Below are positions 9,938 to 19,553 of a stretch of DNA of 64,000 nt, piece after piece. The first letter of the stretch is position 1; each line of letters opens with the position of its first letter. Source of the stretch: Acidobacteria bacterium AB60 (GTDB lineage Bacteria; Acidobacteriota; Terriglobia; Terriglobales; Acidobacteriaceae); the NCBI GenBank assembly GCA_008682415.1, contig VANK01000014.1:98857-162856 (forward strand), written 5' to 3'. The notes beneath the pieces were generated by a model. That model made no database searches and had not been told where the DNA came from. It saw only the letters and a list, made by a program, of their open reading frames with translations. Position numbers and translations under genes: made by a program.

Positions 9938-12900
9938 ATGAAGCACCTTCGTCTCTTCATCTTTGCATTCGCGGCCTATAGCCTGGCCATGTTTCCATGC
10001 GGTGCGCAAACTGCTCTGACATCCTTGCGCGGGACCGTCAGCGACCAATCCGGGGCAGTACTTGCCGGCGCGCATGTCACGATTAGTAATCCTGACACGG
10101 GATTTACCGCGGTGCGCATTGCAGATGGGCACGGCGACTACGCGTTTGAACAGATCACGCCAGGTAAATACATAGTCCAGACACAAGCTGACGGCTTCTC
10201 TGTCCAAAGACAATCCATCGAGCTCCTTGTCAATCAGGCTCGCACAGACGATTTCAAGTTGTCGGTCAAAGCTACGAACGTTGATGTCGAAGTGGACAGC
10301 ACGACCGCCGGATTAAACACCTCCGACGCAACCATTGGTACCCCGTTCGACACGATTGAAATTCAGACCTTGCCGTTTGAAGGCAATAATGTGTTGGACC
10401 TGCTCAGCCTCCAGGCGGGGGTGCTATTTCTCGGCGATAAGTCGACAAGTCAGCAGGACAATGACAGCCGCAGCGGCGCCGTTGACGGTGCTCGCTCCGA
10501 CCAAAGCAACGTCACGCTCGATGGCCTTGACGATAACGACCAAAACAAGGGTTACGCCTTCAGTGGTGTCTTGCGTTCCACCCGTGATTCTGTGGAAGAA
10601 TTCCGTGTTGTGACCACCAACTCGAACGCGGATGCCGGTCGATCCTCGGGCGCCCAGGTATCACTGGTAACCCGAAGCGGAACGAACCGGTATCACGGCA
10701 GCCTCTACGAGTACTATCGCCCCACCAACACTGTCGCAAATGATTGGTTCAACAAGCAGGCCGAAATTGGTTCAAGCGCGCCGAACACTCCCCCTAAATT
10801 TCTGCGCAATACATTTGGTGGCTCTCTCGGCGCTCCCATCAAGAAGGACAAGCTCTTCTATTTCGTTGCCTACGAAGGTCAGCGCACTGCGGAATCCCAG
10901 CAGGTGACACAGGAAGTTCCCATGACGAGCTTTCGTAATGGCAATCTCACGTATCTCAACGAGGGCGGCTCCGCGACGGTTCTCGATCCGGCGCAGATCG
11001 CCTCCATGGACCCCAATTGTTCCTCTCTGGGAAGTTGTCCCCAAGGTCCTGGTGTCGATCCGGCCGCTCAGGCCTACTACGCGAAGCTTCCGCAGCCAAA
11101 CGGCACACAGCTCAGCGACGGATACAACCTGGCTTCCTACACCTTTGCCTCACCAAACCCGATCAACCTCAACACTGTCCTTGCAAAGTTCGATTTCGTT
11201 CCAAGCTCGAGGCATCGCCTGTTTCTGCGTGCCAACCTGCAAGATGACCATGCGATCGGCCCCGAGCAGTTCCCTGGCGCCCGGGCAAACTATCGCATGA
11301 CCGACGATTCAAAGGGCATCGCCGCAGGCGATGTCTGGACCATCACGCCGAACATAGTCAACAACCTGCGCTACGGTCTCGTACATCAGAGCTTCGCGCA
11401 GCGCGGAATCACAAATGGGCCTTACGTCTCGTTCCGCGATATCGCTACGATTACGGGAACCGGCTTTACTTCAGCGTCCATCTCGGTTCCGACGCACAAC
11501 GTGGTCGACGACCTTACCTGGGTCAAAGGCGCCCATACCTTTCAATTTGGCGGGAACTACAGGTTAGTCCTCAATAATCGCTCGTCGGATGCCACGCTCT
11601 ATAACCATGCCACCGTAAGTTACACCAACCTGGGGATCGGCGCCATTGCAGGAACGGGCTCCAGCCTCGATGCCGACGCGTTCGGGTTCGATAAGATCTC
11701 GAGCAATTACCAGGCAGCATATAACAATGCCGTCGCAGACCTCGTCGGGATGATCACTTTTGCAACGGAGTTCTACAACAACAAATACAGCAACGGCCAG
11801 CTTTCTGCATTGCCTGCCGGCCAGTGGGTCAACCACAAATACCTCACAAACGAACTCGAATATTATGCTCAGGACGCATGGAAGATGCGACCCAACCTGA
11901 CGCTGACCGTTGGTCTTCGCCACACACTTTTACAGGTTCCCTACGAGCGCAACGGCCAGGAAGTCGTGCCCACTGTGAACATGGGTAAGTGGCTCGACAG
12001 ACGCTGGGCTGCAGCAAAGCAGGGTGAACTCGTGCAACCTCAATTCGGATTTATCCAGGGCGGACGCGCCAACGGCAAGGCCGGTTTCTGGAACATGGAC
12101 AAACTGGACCTGAGTCCCCGTATCGCCCTTGCATACTCACCCAATCAAAAGACCAGTGTTCGTCTTGGATTTGGTCTCTACTTTGATCACTTCGGCCAGG
12201 GCATAGTCGACTCCTTCGATCAGAACGGTGAATTTGGCCTGGTCACCAGCAATCAAGCTCCGGTGGGAGCTACCAACGCCGATACGGCGCCGCGCTTCGC
12301 ATCCGAAACCACTATTCCAACCAACATCATTCCGTCAATAAATGTGACCGGTGCCACACCGGTCATTCCAGGCAACAACTTGTCGCTGGCCTGGGGAGCC
12401 GACCAAAGCATCAAGACTCCGTATTCTTATGCCTTCAACTTTGGAATTCAGCACCAGGTCAGCAAGAGCCTCGTCGCCGAAGCGACGTACACCGGGCGGT
12501 TGGGCCGGCGACTGCTACAGATGCGTGACGTCACCGAGCCCATTGACCTGGCCAATCCGCAGAGTGGCGCTGACTACTTCGCTGCCGATGCAGCCATCGA
12601 CAAGTTGAATGATGCCGGAACCCCAACAGCCAATGTGCCCAAGATCCCATACTGGGAAAACGTGTTCCCCTGGATGGCAGGAAATGGTCTCACAGCAACA
12701 CAGGCCGTCTATAACCTCTACTTCGGTGCATCCCCTGGTCCGGCCGCCGGATTTCGAGGCAACGAGGCCTCTGCGCTCTTCCTGCTCGACACGCCGGGAA
12801 GCTTAGGCGGGGGCTCCCAGGACTGCTCGAGCAACAACGCTTGCTTCCGCTACTTCAATCCCCAGTACTCGTCGCTGTACGCGTGGTCGTCAATGGGGAC

Positions 12901-13696
12901 CAGCAGCTACCATGGTGTCCAAGTGGCGCTCCACCAGCAAACAATGCACGGCGTGCAATTCGATGCCTATTACACGTTCTCCAAGTCACTCGACCTTGGA
13001 TCGGATGCTGAACGCAACGGCACTGCTCAGGCGACCACATCTACGGCAACCGGATCGCCTTACTTCAGTCAGATCATCAACGTTTATAACCCCAAGGGAA
13101 ATCGTGGTCCTTCCGACTTCGACGTTCGCCATGCCATTTCCATCAACGCCCTTGGCGCGCTCCCGTTCGGCCGCGGCAAGCTCATCGGTCGCAACGCGAA
13201 CCGTCTTGTCGATACTTTCATTGGCGGATGGAATCTGACGGGCCTGACACACTGGACAAGCGGACTGCCGTTCAGTTCGATCGATGGCCTGGGATGGAAT
13301 ACCGACTGGGCCGACCAGAGCTGGACGGTTTCAACGGGTCCAATCTCCTCCGGCGGTCACGGACATGACAGCGGTGGGCAGCCGAATGCTTTCAAAAGTC
13401 AGAACATCGCAATCAACACGCTCAGGCCACCCTACGCCGGCGAGACGGGCCAGCGAAATGCCTATCGTGGAGACGGCTACTTCAGCATCGACTCTGGTCT
13501 TTCGAAAGTGATTGCCATAGCAGAACATCAACAGATGAAGTTCGCTGCCGAGGCATTCAACACAACTAACTCGGTGCGCTTCGATCCCGCCAGTATCTCC
13601 AACAATGCGTACGGCAATCCAAGCAGCTATGGGCGATATACTGCGTTGCTTACGCAAGGCAGACGTATGCAGTTGTCCCTGCACTACACCTTTTAG
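9938..13696 (+). CDS. TonB-dependent receptor-like outer-membrane protein with carboxypeptidase regulatory-like domain
   Basis: A 1252-residue protein with a signal peptide (LFIFAFAAYSLAMFPCGAQT). An N-terminal carboxypeptidase-regulatory-like beta-sandwich follows (about residues 27-105: 'LRGTVSDQSGAVLAGAHVTI', 'GDYAFEQITPGKYIVQTQAD'). Next come a plug-like domain (about 120-260) and a long beta-barrel ending in an aromatic residue (LHYTF). This is the large Oar/TonB-receptor-like type abundant in Acidobacteriota. It probably imports or binds oligomeric substrates at the outer membrane. It may belong with the upstream PSD1/DUF1501/MBL genes, but 349 bp separate them. Confidence 0.88.
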   Translation: MKHLRLFIFAFAAYSLAMFPCGAQTALTSLRGTVSDQSGAVLAGAHVTISNPDTGFTAVRIADGHGDYAFEQITPGKYIVQTQADGFSVQRQSIELLVNQARTDDFKLSVKATNVDVEVDSTTAGLNTSDATIGTPFDTIEIQTLPFEGNNVLDLLSLQAGVLFLGDKSTSQQDNDSRSGAVDGARSDQSNVTLDGLDDNDQNKGYAFSGVLRSTRDSVEEFRVVTTNSNADAGRSSGAQVSLVTRSGTNRYHGSLYEYYRPTNTVANDWFNKQAEIGSSAPNTPPKFLRNTFGGSLGAPIKKDKLFYFVAYEGQRTAESQQVTQEVPMTSFRNGNLTYLNEGGSATVLDPAQIASMDPNCSSLGSCPQGPGVDPAAQAYYAKLPQPNGTQLSDGYNLASYTFASPNPINLNTVLAKFDFVPSSRHRLFLRANLQDDHAIGPEQFPGARANYRMTDDSKGIAAGDVWTITPNIVNNLRYGLVHQSFAQRGITNGPYVSFRDIATITGTGFTSASISVPTHNVVDDLTWVKGAHTFQFGGNYRLVLNNRSSDATLYNHATVSYTNLGIGAIAGTGSSLDADAFGFDKISSNYQAAYNNAVADLVGMITFATEFYNNKYSNGQLSALPAGQWVNHKYLTNELEYYAQDAWKMRPNLTLTVGLRHTLLQVPYERNGQEVVPTVNMGKWLDRRWAAAKQGELVQPQFGFIQGGRANGKAGFWNMDKLDLSPRIALAYSPNQKTSVRLGFGLYFDHFGQGIVDSFDQNGEFGLVTSNQAPVGATNADTAPRFASETTIPTNIIPSINVTGATPVIPGNNLSLAWGADQSIKTPYSYAFNFGIQHQVSKSLVAEATYTGRLGRRLLQMRDVTEPIDLANPQSGADYFAADAAIDKLNDAGTPTANVPKIPYWENVFPWMAGNGLTATQAVYNLYFGASPGPAAGFRGNEASALFLLDTPGSLGGGSQDCSSNNACFRYFNPQYSSLYAWSSMGTSSYHGVQVALHQQTMHGVQFDAYYTFSKSLDLGSDAERNGTAQATTSTATGSPYFSQIINVYNPKGNRGPSDFDVRHAISINALGALPFGRGKLIGRNANRLVDTFIGGWNLTGLTHWTSGLPFSSIDGLGWNTDWADQSWTVSTGPISSGGHGHDSGGQPNAFKSQNIAINTLRPPYAGETGQRNAYRGDGYFSIDSGLSKVIAIAEHQQMKFAAEAFNTTNSVRFDPASISNNAYGNPSSYGRYTALLTQGRRMQLSLHYTF

Positions 13697-13715
13697 TAAT
13701 CAATAATGGACGAGA

Positions 13716-13738
13716 GAGCCGGCGCTCATCGCCGGCTC
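13716..13738. terminator. Strong hairpin after receptor gene
   Basis: A perfect 9-bp GC stem (GAGCCGGCG / CGCCGGCTC, 5-nt loop) begins 20 bp after the stop at 13696. It lacks a T-run, so it may act as an mRNA 3'-end stabiliser or a weak terminator. Confidence 0.45.
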
Positions 13739-15440
13739 CGCATTGATGGAAGAACTCGATACCTCGTACGGAGAACTGGTGGGAGATTCCCCCTGCTGCT
13801 TTATAGAAGACGCGCGCGGACAGAGGACTCCGACACAGCCAACTGCGCTTGGCTTGCTTCCGCAGCGGTCAGATTTCGGCGATTAAGGTTCCGAGTGCTG
13901 AATTATTCAGGCCTTTGCATCGACATTTTCACGGAATGCATCCTGTGGAAATAACAGTGCGGCGGTATGGGCCACTTACAGCCGAAGACCGCCGCGCGCG
14001 TTGCGTCGGGAAGTATCGCCTAGAGTTCATTGGAGCCCCATAAAAAGAACCCCCTTTCCCGGTTTGAGAAAGGGGGAGGAAGGTCACAGGAGCAAACCCT
14101 TAGGAATGTGCTCGCGTGACAGCGGCAGAGCCGCAACTGAAACGGAATCTTCGCTGCATATCGGTTCTCTTTACGCTAACTCTCCGCGCGGGCGCGATCA
14201 TCATCAGCCGCTGTACCTTCACGTCCAACCGAGTCTTCGAACTTCGATGGGGCTCGACGACGGGTTCTTCACAATTTCCTCGCGCGGGCGTTCGATCCAT
14301 TGTGCGAAACTCTCGCTGCGGGCTCTCGCGGCGACGCGAACCCATCCAATACGAATGTTCCTCTCGGGTACCCTGGTCCATTTAGTACTCGAGCATCTTT
14401 TTAGTCGGGCAACTATCATTTAGCTTGGGCCAAGACAGCGATAAGAACGGGCTTCCAGCTCCGTCCGCCGTCATCGGAATACGACTCCGTACAGCGGTGA
14501 CTCTCAGGCGTGAGTTCGGACCATACTCCGCGAACCAGAATGGAGATCTGTTTTAAGCACATCGGCCCCGGCAGCGATGACCGAGAAGAACAAAGGGCAT
14601 TGGAGACCGCACATAGCCACTAAGGCTGTCCATTCTTGGAGCGACGTTTTGTATCCTCCGCTGAGATCTCTGGCTTCAGCGCCTATAAAAGTACAGAAGC
14701 CTCAAAGGCTTTCTTGCGAGATGCGAAACCGTGGAGACAACCGCAGAACAGACATTGCGTAGAGAGTGTCCACACGGACTAGGTCTTTTTGCGCAGAGCC
14801 TGACGAAGCGTTCGCACATCATCGAGACATGAGCTCATGCAGGCCATCTACTCAAGAAAGCTCGTATCTGTTCGTTTCGGAAGAGTACGGATGATCCAGG
14901 CCCTCCATCGCCCTTCGATCGGCATAATGATAGGCTTGCATCTCTATTCCTCCTTTCATTAGGCAGATCGGTAACAACCGCCGAAGCCCCCAACAGTGAC
15001 GCGCCTCCATTTTGATAACGGCACACAACTCCGATCACTTAGGAGAAGTTGTCGGGATTTCGCGAGAGCTTGTGCACCATCGCTCCCGCTATTCCGCCGT
15101 CCCACCTGGCGCTCAGCTCGGTCCTTGATCCTTTCGAGCTGATTTCCCCAGAATGCAGACAAGATTCTGGAGACATTATGGTCAATGTCATTACAGTTGC
15201 ACTTCGGCTCTTCCATGTAGTTGCACCTCCGACCACTTAACTCCCCCAAGCGTGCTGCCATGGCTTGGAAATTGATGAACGTAGGATCCGCGCCGTCGTG
15301 CGACTCCCAGGTAACTTGGGGTCCAGATCGCACAATCGGCCATTTTGTAAAATGCCCGCCGACGAATCGTAGAAATTACTACTCCGACCTCTCACGCTGG
15401 CCCGGGCGAACGTCGTACGCTCTCGTCCGACTAACATCTG
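13739..15440. other. 1.7-kb gene-poor region
   Basis: Only short, poorly composed ORFs occur here and none resembles a protein I recognise. The region holds an intrinsic terminator pointing left (14042-14076) but no gene that it clearly serves. It may be a relic of deleted genes. Confidence 0.5.
14042..14076 (-). terminator. Intrinsic terminator on minus strand
   Basis: A 9-bp perfect stem (CCCCCTTTC 14050-14058 with GAAAGGGGG 14068-14076) is followed on the minus strand by a T-rich tract. A minus-strand transcript from about 14.1-14.5 kb would end here. A 19-codon ORF with one Cys (14159 to 14100) lies just upstream, but no promoter consensus was found. Confidence 0.6.
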
Positions 15441-16082
15441 CTAAGCGTGGATGATCGGCATCTTACCGACGTAATCGTCCTTCGTTAGTTGCTCGACCAT
15501 AAACGCAGCGACATCCGCCCTTGCAATTCTCAGGCCCAGCCGAACAGTGAGACTCATGTCGGTCAGAACCGTGAGTTTCTCTGCCTTCGCTTTATTGGTG
15601 AACGACATCGGGCGGACAATAATCCACTCGCATCCACTCTTCTCGATTAGGGAGTCGGCCACAGCGGCATCGTTGTACATATGATTCAGAAGAAGCGGCA
15701 TAACGATTCTCCCAAACAGGAACGACGAACGCTTGACGAATGTCTTACTTGAACCAACTCCGGCGGCGTCAAGCCAAACCAGTCTACGAACCTGCCGTTT
15801 CCTCATCCCACTTACCACATTCCCTGCAACATCGGCGCGGAGTGTGGTTTTCTTATTCGTGCGAGCACCAAGTGTGCTTAACACTGCGTCTTGTCCTGCG
15901 AGAGCAGCCTCTAGATCTCCCATATTCGTCGGTGTCCCTTGAATCACAGTAAGCCGCGGATGCTGCAACTGGATCGCTCCTGCGTTTCGTACCAGCGCGG
16001 TGACCTCATGGTTCGATTTCAAGAGTTCAACGATCACGATTTGTCCGACGGCGCCGTTCGCTCCAAGCACCAATACGTTCAT
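15441..16082 (-). CDS. NAD(P)-binding atypical SDR (NmrA/YwnB-like)
   Basis: A 213-residue Rossmann protein with GANGAVG at residues 8-14 and a nucleotide-specificity segment 'HEVTALVRN'. Overall it matches short NAD(P)H-binding flavin-reductase/NmrA-like proteins. The catalytic YxxxK of classical SDRs is absent, as usual for this family. It stands alone downstream of the GH3 gene on the same strand; the 111-bp gap could hold its own promoter. A second family member lies at 26217. Confidence 0.8.
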   Translation of the reverse strand: MNVLVLGANGAVGQIVIVELLKSNHEVTALVRNAGAIQLQHPRLTVIQGTPTNMGDLEAALAGQDAVLSTLGARTNKKTTLRADVAGNVVSGMRKRQVRRLVWLDAAGVGSSKTFVKRSSFLFGRIVMPLLLNHMYNDAAVADSLIEKSGCEWIIVRPMSFTNKAKAEKLTVLTDMSLTVRLGLRIARADVAAFMVEQLTKDDYVGKMPIIHA

Positions 16083-16192
16083 GCGTCTCCTCCATCTCTG
16101 CTATGTTGAGAGTCCGGTCCGTAACGGCAGCGAACATGAACTGGCGGTTCACGATATCCGTGATTCAGCCATCGGTGGCCGATCATTGATGA

Positions 16193-18424
16193 TCAGAACG
16201 AGATTGTTGCTTGCAGTGGCAGATCCTCGGACGAACCGCCTACACGAATCACGTATTTGCCTGGAATGAGCTTCCAGGAATCTGATGCTTCCTCGTAAAT
16301 TGTCAGGCGATCGCGGCTCACGGGCAGCGAAACCTCCTTCGATTCACCAGGGGCGAGTTCGACTCTTGACCATCCAACTAAACGCTTGGGCGGCTCACCG
16401 GCTGTCTCAGGCAAGGATGCATAGACCTCAGCGATCTCGGTGCCCTTTCGTTGCCCAGTGTTCTTGACCGTAAACGATACGGACGCGGTCTCTCCCGGTG
16501 TAAGGGAGAGTCCTGAGTAAGCGAAGGTGGTATAAGACAGGCCAAAACCGAATGGAAAGAGCACGGGCTTGCGCTCTGCGTCATACCACTTGTAACCGAC
16601 CTTCAGTCCTTCGGTATAGTTGACCTGAAATGCAGGGAGTGGCTGAAAGAGCACGTTGAAGATGTTCGAATCGTCTGCGACCAGGTGACTGAAATCGGGA
16701 AGAGAGCCGGCTGGTGGTTGAATGAGCTCTGGATGCGGCAGATCGGCATCGCTCCTGGGGAACGTGATGGCCAGCTTACCCGTTGGATTCACCGCTCCCG
16801 TCAGGATATTGGCCAGAGCTTCTGCACCGCGAATTCCGGGGTACCACGCCTCGACTACCCCTGCTACTTTGTCGATCCACGGCATCGTCGCCGGACTCCC
16901 GGTCTCGAGGACCACGATGGTCTTAGGGTTTGCCGCAGCGACGGCCTCGATCAGCTTGTTTTGATCAGGAGAGAGGTCCAGAGTCTGTAAGTCGATAGCT
17001 TCCGCTTCCCACTGATAGGCAAAGACGATAGCCACGTCAGCGGATTTCGCGGCGGCCGCCGCGGAGACCAGATCCTCGCCCGAAGTAAAGGATATCTTCG
17101 CCGCGGGCGCCTTGGCTTTCAGACTAGACAGTGGCGAACTCGGCATCCAAGCCGGCCGAATTCCCGCGGAGAAGAAGTCATGCGGGGGTGGCGGCGGTAC
17201 GGGTGAACCTCCCGGAGGATCGACTTGGCCCGAACCTCCTCCGGTTGGCACGGCAACGTCAGCATGCCCGCCTATGACGGCGATTGAATGCACATTCGTA
17301 GAAAGTGGAAGCACACTGTGCTGGTTCTTGAGAAGAACGATGCTCTTCTCGGCAAACTCCTGGGCAATTCGATATCCGCCCTCTACGTCGGGCACTTGGT
17401 CTTTCACAGGACTATCGAACAACCCGTACGCGAACATCGTGCGTAGGACGCGATGCACATGTTCATTCAACTCATCTTGCGAGACCTCACCGGATTCGAC
17501 AGCCTTCTTGAGGGGTTCGCCAAAGAAGATATTGTGAGGTTGTTCCATGTCGAGTCCGGCATGCGAAGCTTTAACGGTTGAATGTGTCCCACCCCAGTCG
17601 GATAGGACGAATCCCTTGAAATGAAAATCCCTCTTTAGGACATCTGTTAGGAGAAAACTGTTCTCGCAGGCGAATTCGCTGTTCACACGGTTGTAGGCGC
17701 ACATAATGACGCCAGCATCAGAAATCTGAAGGGCAATCTCGAAAGCGCGAAGGTCCGTTTCGCGCATGGCACGCTTATCGATGTTTGCGTTCAGGGAATT
17801 TCGGCCGCTCTCCTGGTCGTTGAGAGCGAAATGCTTCAAATCACCGATGACATGTTCAGACTGCACACCCCGGACGACGTTGCCCGCCATGGTGCCCGCC
17901 AGCAGCGGATCTTCACCCTGATACTCGAAAGTTCGCCCGCCGCGCGGTTCGCGGGTCAGATTCACGCCGCCGCCCTGTGACATGTTGTACCCGAGATCCC
18001 GAAGCTCGCGGCCAATGAGCGCTCCGTATTGGAATGCCATGTCAGGATCCCACGATGATGCGGCTGCAAGATTATTTGGAAGAGCGGTAGCATAGCGCCC
18101 CGCCGCGGCGCCTCTGGTCACACCGTAGGACGAATCCGCCATCTGGATCGCCGGGATTCCAAGGCGAGGAATAGCGGGAGTGCCATCACCTCCGCCATTC
18201 GGTACAGGCGGAGTGAAGAAATGTGCTCCCTGGCCGTGGAGGAGTGAGATCTTTTCATCTAAAGTCATCTCCTTGATGACCAGATCCGCGCGCTGATCCG
18301 GTGAAAGGCTTAAATCGGACCATGGATAGTGTTTGGGCTGCGGCATTCCCGGAAACTGGGCCACAGCCCATGGTCCCGCCAATAATGTCGCCGCAAATGT
18401 GATTGAGCAAGCGATGCGATTCAT
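16193..18424 (-). CDS. Glycoside hydrolase family 3 beta-glucosidase, secreted
   Basis: A 743-residue enzyme with a signal peptide (ACSITFAATLLAGPWAVA|QF). Order: GH3 N-terminal TIM-barrel (about 35-340) with the nucleophile region 'KGFVLSDWGGTHS'; GH3 C-terminal alpha/beta sandwich (about 375-620) with 'KSIVLLKNQHSVLPL'; and a fibronectin-III-like domain at the end (about 655-735, 'VSFTVKNTGQRKGTEIAEVY'). It should cleave terminal beta-glucosyl residues from oligosaccharides in the periplasm. Length is normal for bacterial BglX-like proteins. No polysaccharide-utilisation partners are adjacent. Confidence 0.92.
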   Translation of the reverse strand: MNRIACSITFAATLLAGPWAVAQFPGMPQPKHYPWSDLSLSPDQRADLVIKEMTLDEKISLLHGQGAHFFTPPVPNGGGDGTPAIPRLGIPAIQMADSSYGVTRGAAAGRYATALPNNLAAASSWDPDMAFQYGALIGRELRDLGYNMSQGGGVNLTREPRGGRTFEYQGEDPLLAGTMAGNVVRGVQSEHVIGDLKHFALNDQESGRNSLNANIDKRAMRETDLRAFEIALQISDAGVIMCAYNRVNSEFACENSFLLTDVLKRDFHFKGFVLSDWGGTHSTVKASHAGLDMEQPHNIFFGEPLKKAVESGEVSQDELNEHVHRVLRTMFAYGLFDSPVKDQVPDVEGGYRIAQEFAEKSIVLLKNQHSVLPLSTNVHSIAVIGGHADVAVPTGGGSGQVDPPGGSPVPPPPPHDFFSAGIRPAWMPSSPLSSLKAKAPAAKISFTSGEDLVSAAAAAKSADVAIVFAYQWEAEAIDLQTLDLSPDQNKLIEAVAAANPKTIVVLETGSPATMPWIDKVAGVVEAWYPGIRGAEALANILTGAVNPTGKLAITFPRSDADLPHPELIQPPAGSLPDFSHLVADDSNIFNVLFQPLPAFQVNYTEGLKVGYKWYDAERKPVLFPFGFGLSYTTFAYSGLSLTPGETASVSFTVKNTGQRKGTEIAEVYASLPETAGEPPKRLVGWSRVELAPGESKEVSLPVSRDRLTIYEEASDSWKLIPGKYVIRVGGSSEDLPLQATISF

Positions 18425-18509
18425 GATCCGGATTCCCTTTCTGCCCTGTGTCGAATGCGTTTCAATTTCGCGAGGCGCCGAGCGACTCTGGATTTGGCGC
18501 TGATTGCTA

Positions 18510-19511
18510 CTACATGAGGATTGACCGCTCAGCTACGTGGAGCGCTCGCCTGAATACGCAACGATGGACTCTCGATTCCCGCTGCGACGAGCCTCTGTAA
18601 TTCGGATCGAGAACCGCAAACTCGCCACTTCGGCTTACGAAGATGCTCCTGAAGATCCCGGTCGGCAGCAATCCGTCATACGCAGAAACCCTGGAACCCT
18701 GCGGTCCATTCCTCAGAGTGAGGAACGACACTCCTGACCTGTTATCTCCGCCGATCTTGATTGTCTGAGGGGGCAATGTCACGAGCCACTGTTGGTCTCC
18801 ATTCGCTCCCCTGCCGACCCGTAGGTGACCCTCGAGTGCTCCGGCTGCAAGGACTTCCGATGGCGCGAAAAGAAATGGCACGTCTGATCCCGAATCGAGC
18901 GCGAGCCGAACCATCTGCGTTCCGCCGAGAAGACGCACGCTCATGATGAGCGAATTCACTGACACGTCACCATTCGCGGTATTCGGAGTGGGCAACAACG
19001 AGATGCGCTGGCCTGTCATACCAGTCCGCATCAGACCCGCGTCATCAAGGCAGAGCAGGCTGCGCGAATTGTCGATCAACATGTCGAATCGGCGGAGAAA
19101 ATCTTCGCCCAAGATCCCTTTTATGCGGAGACCGGATGAGTTGATGCTTGCGAGGTTTGCGACAAGCACCTTCAGGTCAGAGACCGTGTTAGCACCGACC
19201 GCAAGTTCGTCCACTTGGGCAATGGACGTGGAATTTCGAAATCCGATGCCTTGGAGCGTTGCTGATCCCTTGGCTTTTAAGTTGAGAACGTTGGCGAAAG
19301 ATTGATCCAAGATTGTTACCTGGGTCCCCGTGTCGAGCAAGAAATCGGATGGGGCCGAGTGATTCGCCGAAACCTGCACGAGCATCTGATAGCCGTTGAT
19401 ATGTCGAAGTGAGACTCCGGCGACACTGCCCGGACAATGAGTTTCAGCTGGAAATGCGGGCGCAATTGCCGAGGAAAGGATAAAAAAGGCAAGCCAAGGG
19501 GACATTTTCAT
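18510..19511 (-). CDS. Retropepsin-like aspartic protease, secreted
   Basis: A 333-residue protein with a signal peptide (WLAFFILSSAIAPAFPAE). It contains two retropepsin-like repeats: the first has 'DFLLDTGTQVTILDQ' (catalytic D-T-G near residue 60), the second 'LALDSGSDVPFLFAP' (D-S-G near 206). Such tandem aspartyl-protease-like domains are common in acidobacterial secreted proteins; the substrate is unknown. The C-terminus after about residue 305 is Arg/Ser-rich and poorly ordered, possibly an altered end. Confidence 0.78.
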   Translation of the reverse strand: MKMSPWLAFFILSSAIAPAFPAETHCPGSVAGVSLRHINGYQMLVQVSANHSAPSDFLLDTGTQVTILDQSFANVLNLKAKGSATLQGIGFRNSTSIAQVDELAVGANTVSDLKVLVANLASINSSGLRIKGILGEDFLRRFDMLIDNSRSLLCLDDAGLMRTGMTGQRISLLPTPNTANGDVSVNSLIMSVRLLGGTQMVRLALDSGSDVPFLFAPSEVLAAGALEGHLRVGRGANGDQQWLVTLPPQTIKIGGDNRSGVSFLTLRNGPQGSRVSAYDGLLPTGIFRSIFVSRSGEFAVLDPNYRGSSQRESRVHRCVFRRALHVAERSILM

Positions 19512-19553
19512 TGGGAGACCTCCTAGATTTCGCCGTCCTTGCGAGATAGCTTC

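Noticed and set aside
13746..13886. 46-codon ORF containing CC after the large receptor
   Set aside because: No promoter at the leaderless position, no ribosome-binding site, no terminator and no downstream gene.
14100..14159. 19-codon minus-strand ORF (MQRRFRFSCGSAAVTRAHS) before a strong terminator, resembling a Cys leader
   Set aside because: Only one Cys codon, no -10/-35 at the expected spacing and no downstream gene in that direction.
14110..14160. Stretch resembling part of a cobalamin riboswitch (GCCGCAACTG)
   Set aside because: Other conserved blocks of the riboswitch are missing and no gene follows.
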